Below, piece after piece: positions 10,090-20,410 of a stretch of 64,000 nt of DNA (the stretch's first letter is position 1; each line of letters begins with the position of its first letter). The notes beneath the pieces were generated by a model that was not told the origin of the DNA, made no database searches, and worked only from the letters and a program-made list of their open reading frames with translations. Where the stretch lies: positions 86,095,183 to 86,159,182 of the forward strand of contig NC_079499.1 in assembly GCF_030052815.1 (NCBI RefSeq). The letters are read 5' to 3'. Both the position numbers and the translations under genes were made by a program. The DNA comes from Hevea brasiliensis. Its lineage: Eukaryota > Streptophyta > Magnoliopsida > Malpighiales > Euphorbiaceae.

Positions 10090-13000
10090 ATGGGATCAGA
10101 TCGAAGATGGATGTATGCTAGGTTAAAAGATGGTCTATTGACCTCAAAATTCGTAGAAGGTATTGAACAATTCATAACATTTTCTAAGCAACATCCAGAG
10201 TGGATGGATGGGGATAAACTGAAGTGTCCATGTAATCATCGAAAGTGTCAGAATCGTAATTATGCTGATGAGAATACAATTCGGTTACATTTGATGAAGC
10301 ATGGATTCGTGCTATATTATTATAAATGGATTCTACATGGGGAACCTCGCACAATTAATATTGATAGTCAAAACATAAATGTTATGATAGCGGAGTCTGT
10401 TCAAGAGGTTGATAATAGCACAAGCAATACATATGAGCAAATGGTAATGGATGCAGCAGGTCCTGATTTCTTTCAGGATGTAATGGAGGAGCCTCCAAAT
10501 CCATCAGCTCAAAAATTGTATGACATGTTACAAGCTACTAATCAAGAGGTGTGGCTAGGTTGTGAAAGCCATTCGCAGCTCTTAGTTGTTGCAAGGATGT
10601 TGAACATCAAGGCAGAACATCATTTGTCATAAAAGTGTTTTGATGACATTTGTCAACTTATGAAAGAGGTGTTACCGGATGAAAATTTAATGACTGAAAA
10701 CTTTTACTGTGCAAAGAAGTTGGTCCAAGCATTGGGCCTACCTGTTGAGAAGATTCATTGTTGTACTAATGGATGTATGTTATATTGGGATGAAGATAGT
10801 GAGTTAACAAATTGCAAATTTTGTGACCATCCACGGTTCAAACAACATAGTCGAGGCTCTTCTAATTTTCAAACCAATGTCCCACATAAGAAAATGTACT
10901 ACTTTCCTCTCACACAGAGATTGCAAAGATTATATGCTTCGAATGCAACAGCAAAAGAAATGAGATGGCATGCTGAGCATGACCATAAAGATGGGGTAAT
11001 GCGTCATTGTTCAGATGCAACTACATGGAAGCATTTTAATAAAACACATCCTTCATTTGCTGCTGAGGTTTGGAATGTAAGGCTAGGCCTGTGCACCGAT
11101 GGGTTTCAACCATTTGGTCAGTCTGGACAACAATATTCATCTTGGCCAGTCATTGTCACTCCTTACAATTTTCCTCCTTGGTTATGTATGAAGGAAGAGT
11201 ATATGTTCCTAACGATAATAGTTCCTGGTCCAAGAAACCCAAAAGACAAATTGGATGTGCACTTACGGCCCCTTATTGCAAAGTTGAAACAGCTGTGGGA
11301 AGTTGGAGTTGAGACATATGATGCATCAAAGAAGAATAATTTTAATATGAGGGTTGCGTTATTATGGACAATAAGTGATTTCCCTGCATATTCAATGTTA
11401 TCCGGTTGGAGCACAAAAAGCAAGACTGCTTGTCCATATTGTAGGGGCGATTCAGATGCATTCACATTGACAAAGGGTGGTAAACAATCATGGTTTGATA
11501 ATCACCGTAAATTCTTACTAGCTAACCATCATTTCAGATGGAATAAAATTGCTTTTAGAAAGAACAAGACAGTTACAAAAAGTGCTCCCCCCATTCTATC
11601 TGGTGAGGAAATTTTATAACAAATAGAATATCTAGGATTAATGTGTGTCACAGATATGGGTGCAGATGAGAATAACAATTGCAAAGCAAAAAACACGGGT
11701 TGGAAGAGATGGAGCATTTTTTGGGATTTTCCATATTGGAGTACTAACATGCTTTGCCACAACCTGGATGTCATGCATACGGAGAAAAATGTATTTGAAA
11801 ATATTTTTAATACTATGATGAATGTTGAAGGGAAGACAAAGGACAATGCAAAATCAATGGAAGATTTGAAAGAGTTTTGTCACCGACCTGTGTTAGAGAG
11901 GGATATGGCAACAGGAAAGTATCCTAAAGCATGTTACACGTTAGACAAACAATCAAAAGTAGTGTTGTGTGAATGGCTTAAAAATCTTAGATTCCCAGAT
12001 GGTTATGTGTCAAACATGGGCAGGTGTATAGACATGCAAAAACTAAAGTTGTTTGGGATGAAAAGCCATGATTGTCATGTCTTTATGCAAAGATTACTCC
12101 TAATAGCATTTAGGGAATTGCTTCCAAAATATGTGTGGCAAGCATTGACCAAATTGAGCAATTTCTTTAGAGAGTTAACTTCAACAACACTTAGAGTAGA
12201 AGCCATGTTACAGCTCAATGAAGAGATTCCTATAATATTATGTAAACTAGAGCGTATATTCACTCCAAGTTTCTTTGACTCCATGGAACATCTCCCAGTG
12301 CATTTGGCTTTTGAAGCATAGATTACTGGTCCTGTGCAATATCGGTGGATGTATCCATTTGAGAGGTAACTAGTTTAATGTATTGTTGTATACTATCATT
12401 ACATGGAGAAATAAAAACTTTGTTGTGACTAAATAGTAAATGGTACAGGTACCTTAGGAAGTTAAAAAATAATGTGAAAAATAAAGCCAAAGTGGAAGGT
12501 TCCATATGCAATGCATACTTAGTTGAAGAAGCATCGTCATTCTGCGCTCATTATTTTGAACCCCATGTCAACACAAGGCATCGAAAGGTTCCACTCAAGG
12601 ATGATGCAGTCGAACATATGGATGAACATTCAGGGAATCTATCAATTTTCACTCATTCCGGTAGACCACTGGGAAAAGGAAAGGTTAGATATCTCACAGA
12701 ACAAGAATTTCAAGCAGCACAAATGTATATCTTGTTGAATTGTATAGATGTAAAATCATACATTAAGTTTTTCTAATATTCATTTATTATAATTATTGCA
12801 ATGCCATTATTGATTCCAAACATGTAATTAACTATTTTAATTGTGTGCAGCATTTTTGTTAATGAGTTACACATGGCCAATCCAAATATCAATGATAAAC
12901 AAGTTGATGAGAAACTAGAGCGTGAATTTGATAAGTGGTTCAATAAATATATTCACAATCCCTCCAACAATATATCAAGCCAGTTTTTAAAGGTTCTATC

Positions 13001-13546
13001 AAAGGGTCCATTAAGAAGTGTTATGTCCTACAATAGTTATGTAGTTAATGGTTATAAATTTCACACTAAAAGTCATGGTTCGCATAGGGCAACGATGAAC
13101 AGTTGGGTATGTATCAAGGGGACTAATTATAGTACTAATGAAAGTGACTACTATGGACAATTAATTGAAGTGCTATGATTGGAGTACCCTGGATTACCAA
13201 TCAAAAGAACTATATTGTTTAAATGTGATTAGTTTGATCCAACAACAAATGTGGGAACAAAGATTCATCCAAAATATAAACTTGAGCAAACTGTTATTGA
13301 TCTTCTTGAGCAAGTGAATGTGACAACCCCCCCCCCCCCCTGCATGGGAAGAACCATTTCAAGAAGATGAAATGGAAGTCCCATTGATTCAAATTGAAGA
13401 TGATGATGATCAACAACAATATTTGAATGATCAAAATGGTGTACTAGTTAAAATTAATGAAGAGGATATTGAAGATGAAGAAGAGCTTGAATTGAACTAA
13501 GAAAGCGATGAGGAATGCCATGATGTATATGATAGTGATACTAATT
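10090..13546 (+). pseudogene. tnpD-like: CACTA TNPD/TNP2-type transposase, copy A
   Basis: This would be the catalytic CACTA transposase. Domains in order: a transposase-associated N-terminal domain (10090 to about 10360; MGSDRRWMYARL, Cys-rich CPCNHRKC); a Transposase_21 core (about 10650-12300) with HCCTNGCMLYW, CTDGFQPFG, SGWSTKSKTACPYC and LDVMHTEKNVFEN; a DUF4218-like part crossing a clear 83 bp intron at 12366-12448; a DUF4216-like part from about 12850 (MNSWVCIKGTNY); and an acidic Asp/Glu tail ending near 13546. Lesions include a TAA at 10630 where copy B has Glu, a TAA at about 11617, a TAG at about 12319, a TGA at about 13176, a 138 bp deletion near 13282 relative to copy B, and a C14 run at 13327-13340. 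Domain names come from family knowledge, not a search. Confidence 0.88.
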
Positions 13547-13680
13547 AGAATTAGGTATTTCTCTTAATGAATTTATATTTCTAAACTTGAAGTATAAATT
13601 CTAACTATTGGAAAATTTCATCTGTATTATGTATCATAAGTTGAATGAAGCTAACTAATTAATACAATTATTTATGCAGG

Positions 13681-15822
13681 ATGGCAGGCAATGGTCGCAG
13701 GGGAGGTTTGTTGGGTCATTCACAGTCAAGGCAGTTGCCTGTGTAGGATGAGCCCAATGATCAACTAGACTAATCTACACAGGGTCAGCCTCAGGTTCCT
13801 TCACGATCCACTGGGAGGTCGACACCAGATCCGGAGGGGTCTACTGCTTCAACACAACATCGAGCTACACCTCCACCTCCACTGCCACCACCTATTACCC
13901 CATCTTCTGAGCCTGCAATTGGATCAACCTCTGGTCATGAAGGTCATTCAGTTGGGGCAGCACCAATATCATCGATGGATGACCTATCACTCACTACATT
14001 TGGAAGAAAGAAACAAATAAAGCTCATTAATGGCACGTAAGTATTAAAAATTAATTAACTTTACCTATGATTTGGTATTACATATCATTGGCAATTGAAG
14101 TACCATGTTTCTACATTTACATAAAATCAATATATTTGTTGTCTTTCTTTTGTACAGGTTACATCCATCTGAGGAATGTGCTAATAAGATGAAGAATATC
14201 ATCAAGGAGAGGATGGACCCAGAGGGGCACTGTTGGAAAACTATCACGCCTGAAACAAAAGAGTTTTACTAGGATGAATTTCAGGTAATAAAATAAATAT
14301 TTAAATATAATTAGCTATTAGATAACTAATTTGCATAGCTTATGAAACCTCAAAAAAGAATGTTACGAACAAATATCATTTAAGTGATGAGAATTTGTGA
14401 ATTAATGTAAAAGAACACAATTGAAGTATATTATTGCTTAAATGTTCTATGTACAGCTTGTGTGTTGAGGATGTTGAAAATATATATTGTTGTGAGTTGT
14501 TGTAGTTAGGGTGGATGTTATTTGTTGTTGAGAATAAATGAAGTGTTTTTAACAGGTGCAATTAATACCTAATAACTAGGCTGGATTGTCCAAAATTAAG
14601 GAGAAATGTTGTCAATTTTTTTCTAAAATATTATCATACTAATACAACTGTCTTAATTTTTATTTGTTTTATAACAGAAATACTTTGATTGGCAAGAGGT
14701 GACTCCACTAGTAAAGGAAGCTTGGAGGCGTAAGGCTGCAGAGCGCTACAAGGCGCTAATGTGCAATGTCAGGAAAGGAAAATCCAAGGTAATCGTGCCT
14801 AATAGTACAATGCAAAAATGGAAAGAGGCATAGAGTAGCACAGAGTTTAAAGCCAAGAGCCATCAATTCATTGCTAACCACTGTAGTGAGATAGAGGGAG
14901 TTGGGGCAGGCATCTCTAGACACACAGGGGGTTCAGTTTCACATGCTACTCACACAGATAGAATGGTAATGATTTCATATTTACTATAGAATGGTAATGA
15001 TTTCATATTTACTATAGAATGGTAATGATTTCATATTTACTGGTTTTGTTATTGTCTGTCTACATATTAGTAGCAAATAATCGAACATTATTATAAACAT
15101 CACTAAAATCATTATATTTTTTCAGGAAGCTCAGCTTGGCCGAAGACCTTTTCCTTATGAACTTTTCCATAAGACCCACACTAGGAAAGGCACCTCTGAT
15201 ATGGTTGATTCACAATGCAATCAATTAAGGTAAGTGACCAAGTATTTTATGTCTTTCAATTATACGAAAAAAATGAATAAGTGAGTTTGTTTATTCAATT
15301 GCCAAGAAAAATAAATTTAAAATATGTGTATTGACTTATGTAGGATGCATTTTTGGCACTTAAGGAGTAGTCGTCTCAACCACAAGAGGGGTGCAGTGAC
15401 CCTCCTATTGTAGATGAGGTCGCACTATATTATCAAGTTGGGGGGGGGGGGGGGGGCGCGAAGAAGAACAGGGTTTATGGCATTTGATCTCAAGCATCAA
15501 TTTTTTACCCTAGCTCATCACATGGATCATCTTCTACTGCATACTATTGCGCTCAGTCGGAGGTAATGGAGTAAGAGATTCAACAATTGCATCAGACTGT
15601 TGCAACGCTCAAGGATAGTTTGGTTGCAATGGAGGAGAGAGACCGACAATGCGAGTTAATGCTAGAGGAGAGATACAGACAACGTGAGCAGACACTGGAG
15701 GAGCGCATGCAACAAATGATGCAAAACATGATGGCAAAAATGATGTAGGGTACGCAATTTACAGCCCCGACTCCAGATGCGACTCATCAGGATGATGGTA
15801 GAGGCTGATAGTGGTGATGAGT
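13681..15822 (+). pseudogene. tnpA-like: CACTA TNPA-type protein (Transposase_24-like), copy A, multi-exon
   Basis: The second CACTA protein binds subterminal motifs in En/Spm. ATG 13681 is one base after a splice acceptor (TTTATGCAG|G). Apparent exons: 13681 to about 14038 (Pro/Ser-rich), about 14159-14284, about 14679-14789 with a continuation to 14966, about 15126-15231, and about 15344-15822. Exon 4 carries GRRPFPYELFHKTHTRKG, typical of the Ptta/En/Spm plant transposase family. The last exon encodes a Gln/Glu-rich coiled coil (EIQQLHQTVATLKDSL, then EERDRQCEL). TAG at about 13744 and TAA at about 13771 are shared with copy B; further stops at about 14270, 14832 and 15368 and a G17 run at 15440-15456 are private or variable. 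Exon limits are approximate. Confidence 0.78.
14960..15040 (+). repeat. 28 bp tandem repeat, three units, spanning a splice donor
   Basis: The 28 bp unit beginning AGAATGGTAATGATTTC starts at 14960, 14988 and 15016; the last unit is incomplete. Copy B has two units (from 35670). Each unit contains AATG|GTAATG, so the repeat multiplies the candidate splice donor of the preceding TNPA exon. Confidence 0.92.
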
Positions 15823-16059
15823 GATGATCTTGTTGATGACAAGTAGCTTATTTTTTTGTTATTATGATATTTTATTTTTTCCATACAATAAATTATTGTC
15901 ATAACCCTTCACTATCATATTTATATATAATATTGATTGATATTTGATATTTGACAGCCTGAAATTGTAAATATTATGATATTGAGCATTTAAAATTAAT
16001 ATTATATTATATGCTTCAATACAGGAAATAATATATTAAATAAAAAAAAAATTCTACTA
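15823..16059 (+). other. CACTA 3' untranslated or noncoding stretch
   Basis: A+T-rich sequence lies between the TNPA stop region and the right subterminal array, with no ORF or palindromic motif. It is conserved in copy B (40096-40340), probably as 3' UTR and poly(A) region; AATAAA-like strings are present but not diagnostic. Confidence 0.4.
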
Positions 16060-16433
16060 ATAATTTGAAACGGAATAGAAACGAATTTATCCGTTTCTAA
16101 TCCAATAGCATAAGGATCGATTTCAGAATTTAGAAACCGATTTGAAATGGAATTTCTGTTTCAAAAAAATTGAAACCAAAATATCGGTTTCTAAATTGAA
16201 ACGGATTTTGAAACCGAATATATGTGGTTTCTAACTTTGAAATGGAAGAGTGGTTTGAAAATAGCTTTAGAATTTGAAACGGACGCCATTTTCCGTTTCA
16301 AATTTATTTGGAAACTTGCGGATTTAAAACTGAATATTTCGGTTTCAAATCAGTTTCTAAATGTATTTAGAAACTGATTTTCACTGATTTGAAATCGAAT
16401 ATTCTGTTTCAAATCTCTTTTTTTCTTATAGTG
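16060..16433 (+). repeat. CACTA right subterminal array and right terminal inverted repeat
   Basis: Many GAAACGGA/GAAACCGA and inverse TCGGTTTC/TCCGTTTC motifs occupy about 360 bp, less regularly spaced than on the left. The terminal TTCTTATAGTG ends at 16433 and is followed by TTA and the resumed E1 integrase. The right array uses GAAACGGA more often, whereas GAAACCGA dominates on the left. Confidence 0.9.
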
Positions 16434-16914
16434 TTAAGACTGCATCAGCCGTCAGCAGTCCTATATTGATATAAAGAGAAGGGATATTGAGTATGCAGTG
16501 GGTGAGAAAGTATTCCTCAAGGTTTCCCCTTGGAAGAGAATTATGAGATTCGGCAGAAAGGGGAAACTAAGTCCTCTTTTCATTGGGCCATATGAGGTTC
16601 TGGAGAGAGTGGGTCCTTTAGCATATCGTTTGGCACTACTTTTAGAGTTGGAGAAGATACATAACGTCTTCCATGTGTCTATGTTGAGGAGGTACAGATC
16701 TGACCCATCTCATGCGCTACCAGTAGAAGAGATTGAGGTAAATCCAGACCTCACATATGAGGAAGAACCCATAGAGAATCTGGCTTATGAGGTGAAGTAG
16801 CTACGAAATAAGTAGATACCATTGGTAAAAGTGCTGTGGAACCATCATTCGGGCCAGGTGGCTACTTGGGAATGAAAGGAGGACATGAGGAGATAGCACC
16901 CACAGTTGTTCAAA
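16434..16914 (+). pseudogene. E1 integrase C-terminus with chromodomain-like tail, copy A
   Basis: Integrase resumes after the CACTA element. From 16498 it shows the GPY/F-type module (VFLKVSPWKRIMRFGRKGK, then LSPLFIGPYEVLERVGPLAY, then HNVFHVSMLRRY) at about 16507-16700. After a TAG at 16798 the frame continues as a chromodomain-like segment (IPLVKVLWNHHSGQVATWE, about 16816-16875, then EDMRR and HPQLFKD). Chromodomains direct integration to heterochromatin in chromoviruses. Stops at 16798, 16813 and 16873 truncate it. Confidence 0.85.
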
Positions 16915-16949
16915 GATTGATACTAGATAAAAATTTCAAGATGAAATTT

Positions 16950-16968
16950 ATTTTAAGGGGGGGAGAAT
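16950..16968 (+). other. E1 polypurine tract, copy A
   Basis: AAGGGGGGGAGAA lies immediately before the 3' LTR, which begins TGTAAAACCCC at 16969. This is the plus-strand primer. Copy B has AAGGGGGGAAGAA at the same place. Confidence 0.85.
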
Positions 16969-19900
16969 TGTAAAACCCCTATTGGTATAGCCTGGTACAT
17001 TTTACTGTTCCGGTGAGCGGTGTTGGTCCAGACAATTAAGAGAATTAGAACCACGTCTAAGACACCTAGATAAATCCTTAACACAAATAATTAGTAATTG
17101 CCAAATATTTAAGTATAAATAAGAAAAAACAAAACACAAAAAGTTAAATGAGCAGGGAGTCACAGCGATGGGTGACCTTCTCGGGAAATGACTGCGAGGT
17201 CAGTCTTAACTCAAATTTCGAACCCTAAAATGTGACGCTGCGATCCTTAGGACTATTGCGAACACAGTGGAAAAGAGAAAATCACATAAAAGAATTGTTA
17301 AGTAGGTCAAATAATTAGGTCAGGGATCCAGAAGAAATATCAAATAACTTGCAAACCGGATTGATTCAACAAGGGGTAATTTGGTCTATTCACCCCTAGA
17401 GTAGACTCCTGACATAACTGTCAAATAAAATCAGAGAAAAGAAAATTTTGGGATCAAGAATTAAATTAAATAAGTGAGGAAAAAGAAAGGAAAAAGAAAA
17501 GAAAAGAAAATAAGGAATAATGACATCATAATGAATGACATCATGTATGACTCAATAAATAATTATTAATTAATTACTTAATTTGACTACGTCAATTTGG
17601 GATAAATACACATAAAAATAACAAAATAAAGAAATTTATTTTTGGGTCTTCTTCCTCATGGTTCCCGCTACTCACTTTCTCTCTAATTCCCTCACTATTC
17701 CACCATTTTTAACCCTTAAAAGCTTGATTTCTCCTCACTTCCTCACCATAAAAACCCTAACCTCCAACATTGAAGTTTGATTTTAGACCTTGGTGGAGTG
17801 ATTAGTAACTAAAAGAAGAAGAAAAGAAGGAGACTTGGAGAATTAGAGAATCCATAAATCAAGGTATGTATAAATTGGTTTTAAATCTTTAAATACTACT
17901 TGAAATTGAGTTGAGATGCATGGAAATTGTGAAGAAAATGAAAATAATCTTGCATGCATGATGAGTAGAAAATTTGGCCAACTTGTAAGGGTGTTGGATT
18001 TGATGGTGTTTAGTTAAACTAAACATGAATTAAAGCTTAAATAATGTGATATGTGTGGTTAGAATACTAAGTGAACTCAAATTTCAAGGAATTATGATGA
18101 ATTGGGAAATTAGGGTTTATGAAATTGGAAAAAGTTGAGAATTGGTCAAATGATGTAGTTGACCTTATTTGAGTTGAGAAATGGTCAAATGTGACCATTT
18201 GTGGTGTGTATGAATTGTTGGAACTAAGTTCCAATTCGGATTGGTGAGGGTTAATCTATAGGCAGTTTGACCTAGGCCCATTTCAGGGACCAAAACTGAA
18301 AATTTACCAACTTAATTGGTGTGAGGCCAATTGGGCATAAAACTAGACACAAAATGGAATATTTTTCTTTTAGGAATCATGCCCAGAAAGTGACCATAAC
18401 TTACTGAACAATTAGGCCAAATCCAGAATTGGGCAAACTCACCTGTACAAAAATGACCAAATGAATAGTAGTTACGTAAATGACCATAACTTGGTCTAGG
18501 AAGGTCCAAATGACCTGAATTTTATATCGATAGAAAGTTGAGACATAGCCCTACAACTTTCATGAAGAAAACAAATCCAAAATTTGACCATAACCTGTTT
18601 GAAAATTCACCTATAGTCAACCTACAAAAATTGCCAAAATCCAGAATTTACCCAGAATTCTGGGTAACACTAAATCCGGCCAGCCATGTTCAAATGGCTA
18701 TAACTTAGGCTAAAAAACTCCAAATGGAGTGATTCAAAAAGGGAAATAAAGTTAAGACAACAAGGAACAACTTATATGACGAAAACTTAGCTAAATTATC
18801 ACAGCAACATGATCAATGGAACAATGTAAAATTGAACACCAAAACTGAAAATTTGAAATTTGTGCCTAAGAGACTTGAAGTTTGAGGAAACAACCAAAAC
18901 CAACAAATTAGGTAACTAAAATGTGGTATGTGGGTGAAATTAGAATTCCCATACCTATTAAGCATTAGAAAGTCAACAAATTGACTTGAATAGTATCATG
19001 AATAGTAACCCCAAAATACAAATTGTAAAGAATGTCAGGTTAAGCATGATAAAGTTAGAATTAAATAGATTTGAAATTATTTTTGGACTTATGATAAATT
19101 ATGATACTGAAACACTGTGAAACTGTGTTTCAATTGAAAAGAATACTGGGAAAGACCCCGAAGCATCGAGTCTAGGCCAAGAGGTGACTCGTATAAGAAA
19201 TATCCTTTAAACTTCCTTTACAAAGTGTATGAAATGATTTATTGTTTACTTATATTACAAAATGATGATTGAAATGTACACTATGCTTTTGATCTAAATG
19301 TTGGAAATTTGATGATATGTGATTTAATTGTCAATAAATGTTTGGTACATTAATAAGATAGTTTTGAAACCACAGTGTCATGACCATATATTTGAATGTC
19401 TCACTAGCATGACTAGTGGGAGAAATTAATTTCGAATTTTGATTCCTTCTTTTTCTGAAGTATTGAGGTGTGTGCAAGTAGAAGAAGAAATTTGAATGGG
19501 TACCCATATATTTGAGCTAGCTAGCCTTGTGATTTCTCATAAGTCTCCGGCTATTGAGATGAATATGTTTTGAATGGCATGATATAACTGTGTGTTTTTA
19601 TGAAATTCGTTTTGAGACTTCCTAAAAGAAATTATTTGGACTATAAATTTATAAATCATGTTTTATATCTGTTTTTCATGTTTAGTTCAATATTTGAATA
19701 AATGTGATTTAAATTATGCATAAATTTTATTTTAGTATGTTGTGCACCACTGAGTCATAGTACTCAGCGATGGCTGTTATTGCCGTCACAAATATAGAGA
19801 CTAGAGGAGCAGCAGAGTGAGCTGCTGAGGATCTTGGAGCCACATCCCTTAAGTTTTGTGGGGTATATTTTACACCCTGATTGTAATATTTAGTTTGATG

Positions 19901-20410
19901 TATGTAAATGTATGTATATGTAATAACTGATCATGAGCAATTGTATAGAGTTTGTAGTAATATTATTTTGGATTTTCTAATGTAAATTTTGGATTGATGT
20001 ATATAAATTGTTTTTACTTTAATGAAAAATGAATGGAATTATTGAGTACTATATTTGATGATAATTGAGTTACGAAATGATGTTGAAGTTTGTTGTAGTA
20101 GTAATGAGTTTGATGAAAAAGAATTATTGGAAGTGTTTTTACAGGTTTTTGAAGAACTGTTTTCTTAAAATACAGACGACGCTTGTCGAAATTTTTCTAA
20201 AATTTGTGCAAAAATAAAATGGACAAAAATTTAAACTAGTTTTTAAACTTCTATTAAATGTAAAAATGCTCACCACTTCCAAAAAAAATAAGAAAATGAC
20301 TTTAAAATCCCTTGTAAGGTACTTAATGAGTTATCTGTAGGTCAAGTTTGGTAGTTCATTAGGTATTCTACGGGATCATATTACGCCTTACAAAGGTGTA
20401 AGGTGTAACA
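16969..20410 (+). repeat. E1 3' LTR, copy A (3442 bp)
   Basis: It begins TGTAAAACCCC after the PPT and ends GTGTAACA at 20410; the last base triplet before ACA differs from GTGACA in the 5' LTR. It contains a TATAAATAA at 17114, exactly 145 bp from the start, and the two-stem structure at 17159-17176 and 17189-17202. The short ORFs in it (for example antisense 18312-18509) are not conserved as proteins. The sequence after it, AGAAAACATCC, is the Athila-like protease region and is identical after the copy B LTR. Confidence 0.92.
17114..17122 (+). promoter_or_regulatory. Candidate LTR TATA box (E1 copy A)
   Basis: TATAAATAA starts exactly 145 bp from the LTR start. The same 10-mer TATAAATAAG is at the same offset in S2 (both copies), S3, S4 and E1 copy B. 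Position and conservation suggest a promoter element; the transcription start is unknown. Confidence 0.4.

Larger units (their letters stand above)
5679..16433 (+). mobile_element. CACTA (En/Spm) transposon, copy A, about 10.75 kb, complete ends
   Basis: The left terminus is CACTACAAGAAA and the right terminus is ...TTCTTATAGTG, the reverse complement of CACTATAAGAA. These are the CACTA-type terminal inverted repeats. The flanking triplets are TTG (5676-5678) and TTA (16434-16436), consistent with a 3 bp TTA duplication with one mutation; removing the element rejoins E1 integrase across the triplet. Subterminal palindrome arrays lie inside both ends. Two genes in plus orientation follow: a TNPD-type transposase (10090-13546) and a TNPA-type protein (13681-15822). 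Both are decayed, so this copy would not move on its own. Confidence 0.93.
1..20410 (+). mobile_element. E1: chromovirus-type Ty3 LTR retrotransposon, copy A, interrupted by a CACTA element
   Basis: The element reads 5' LTR (left part outside the window), PBS, gag, protease, RT, RNase H, integrase, chromodomain-like tail, PPT and 3' LTR. This is the Ty3 order, with integrase after RT. The chromodomain-like C-terminus, very long LTRs and initiator-Met PBS point to a plant chromovirus, probably Tekay/Del-like; the clade is inferred, not tested. A CACTA transposon splits it at 5679-16433. All coding segments carry stops or frameshifts, so it is non-autonomous. It lies inside an Athila-like element whose protease-side sequence resumes at 20411. 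Its left TSD is outside the window, so the insertion cannot be confirmed by TSD. Confidence 0.9.
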
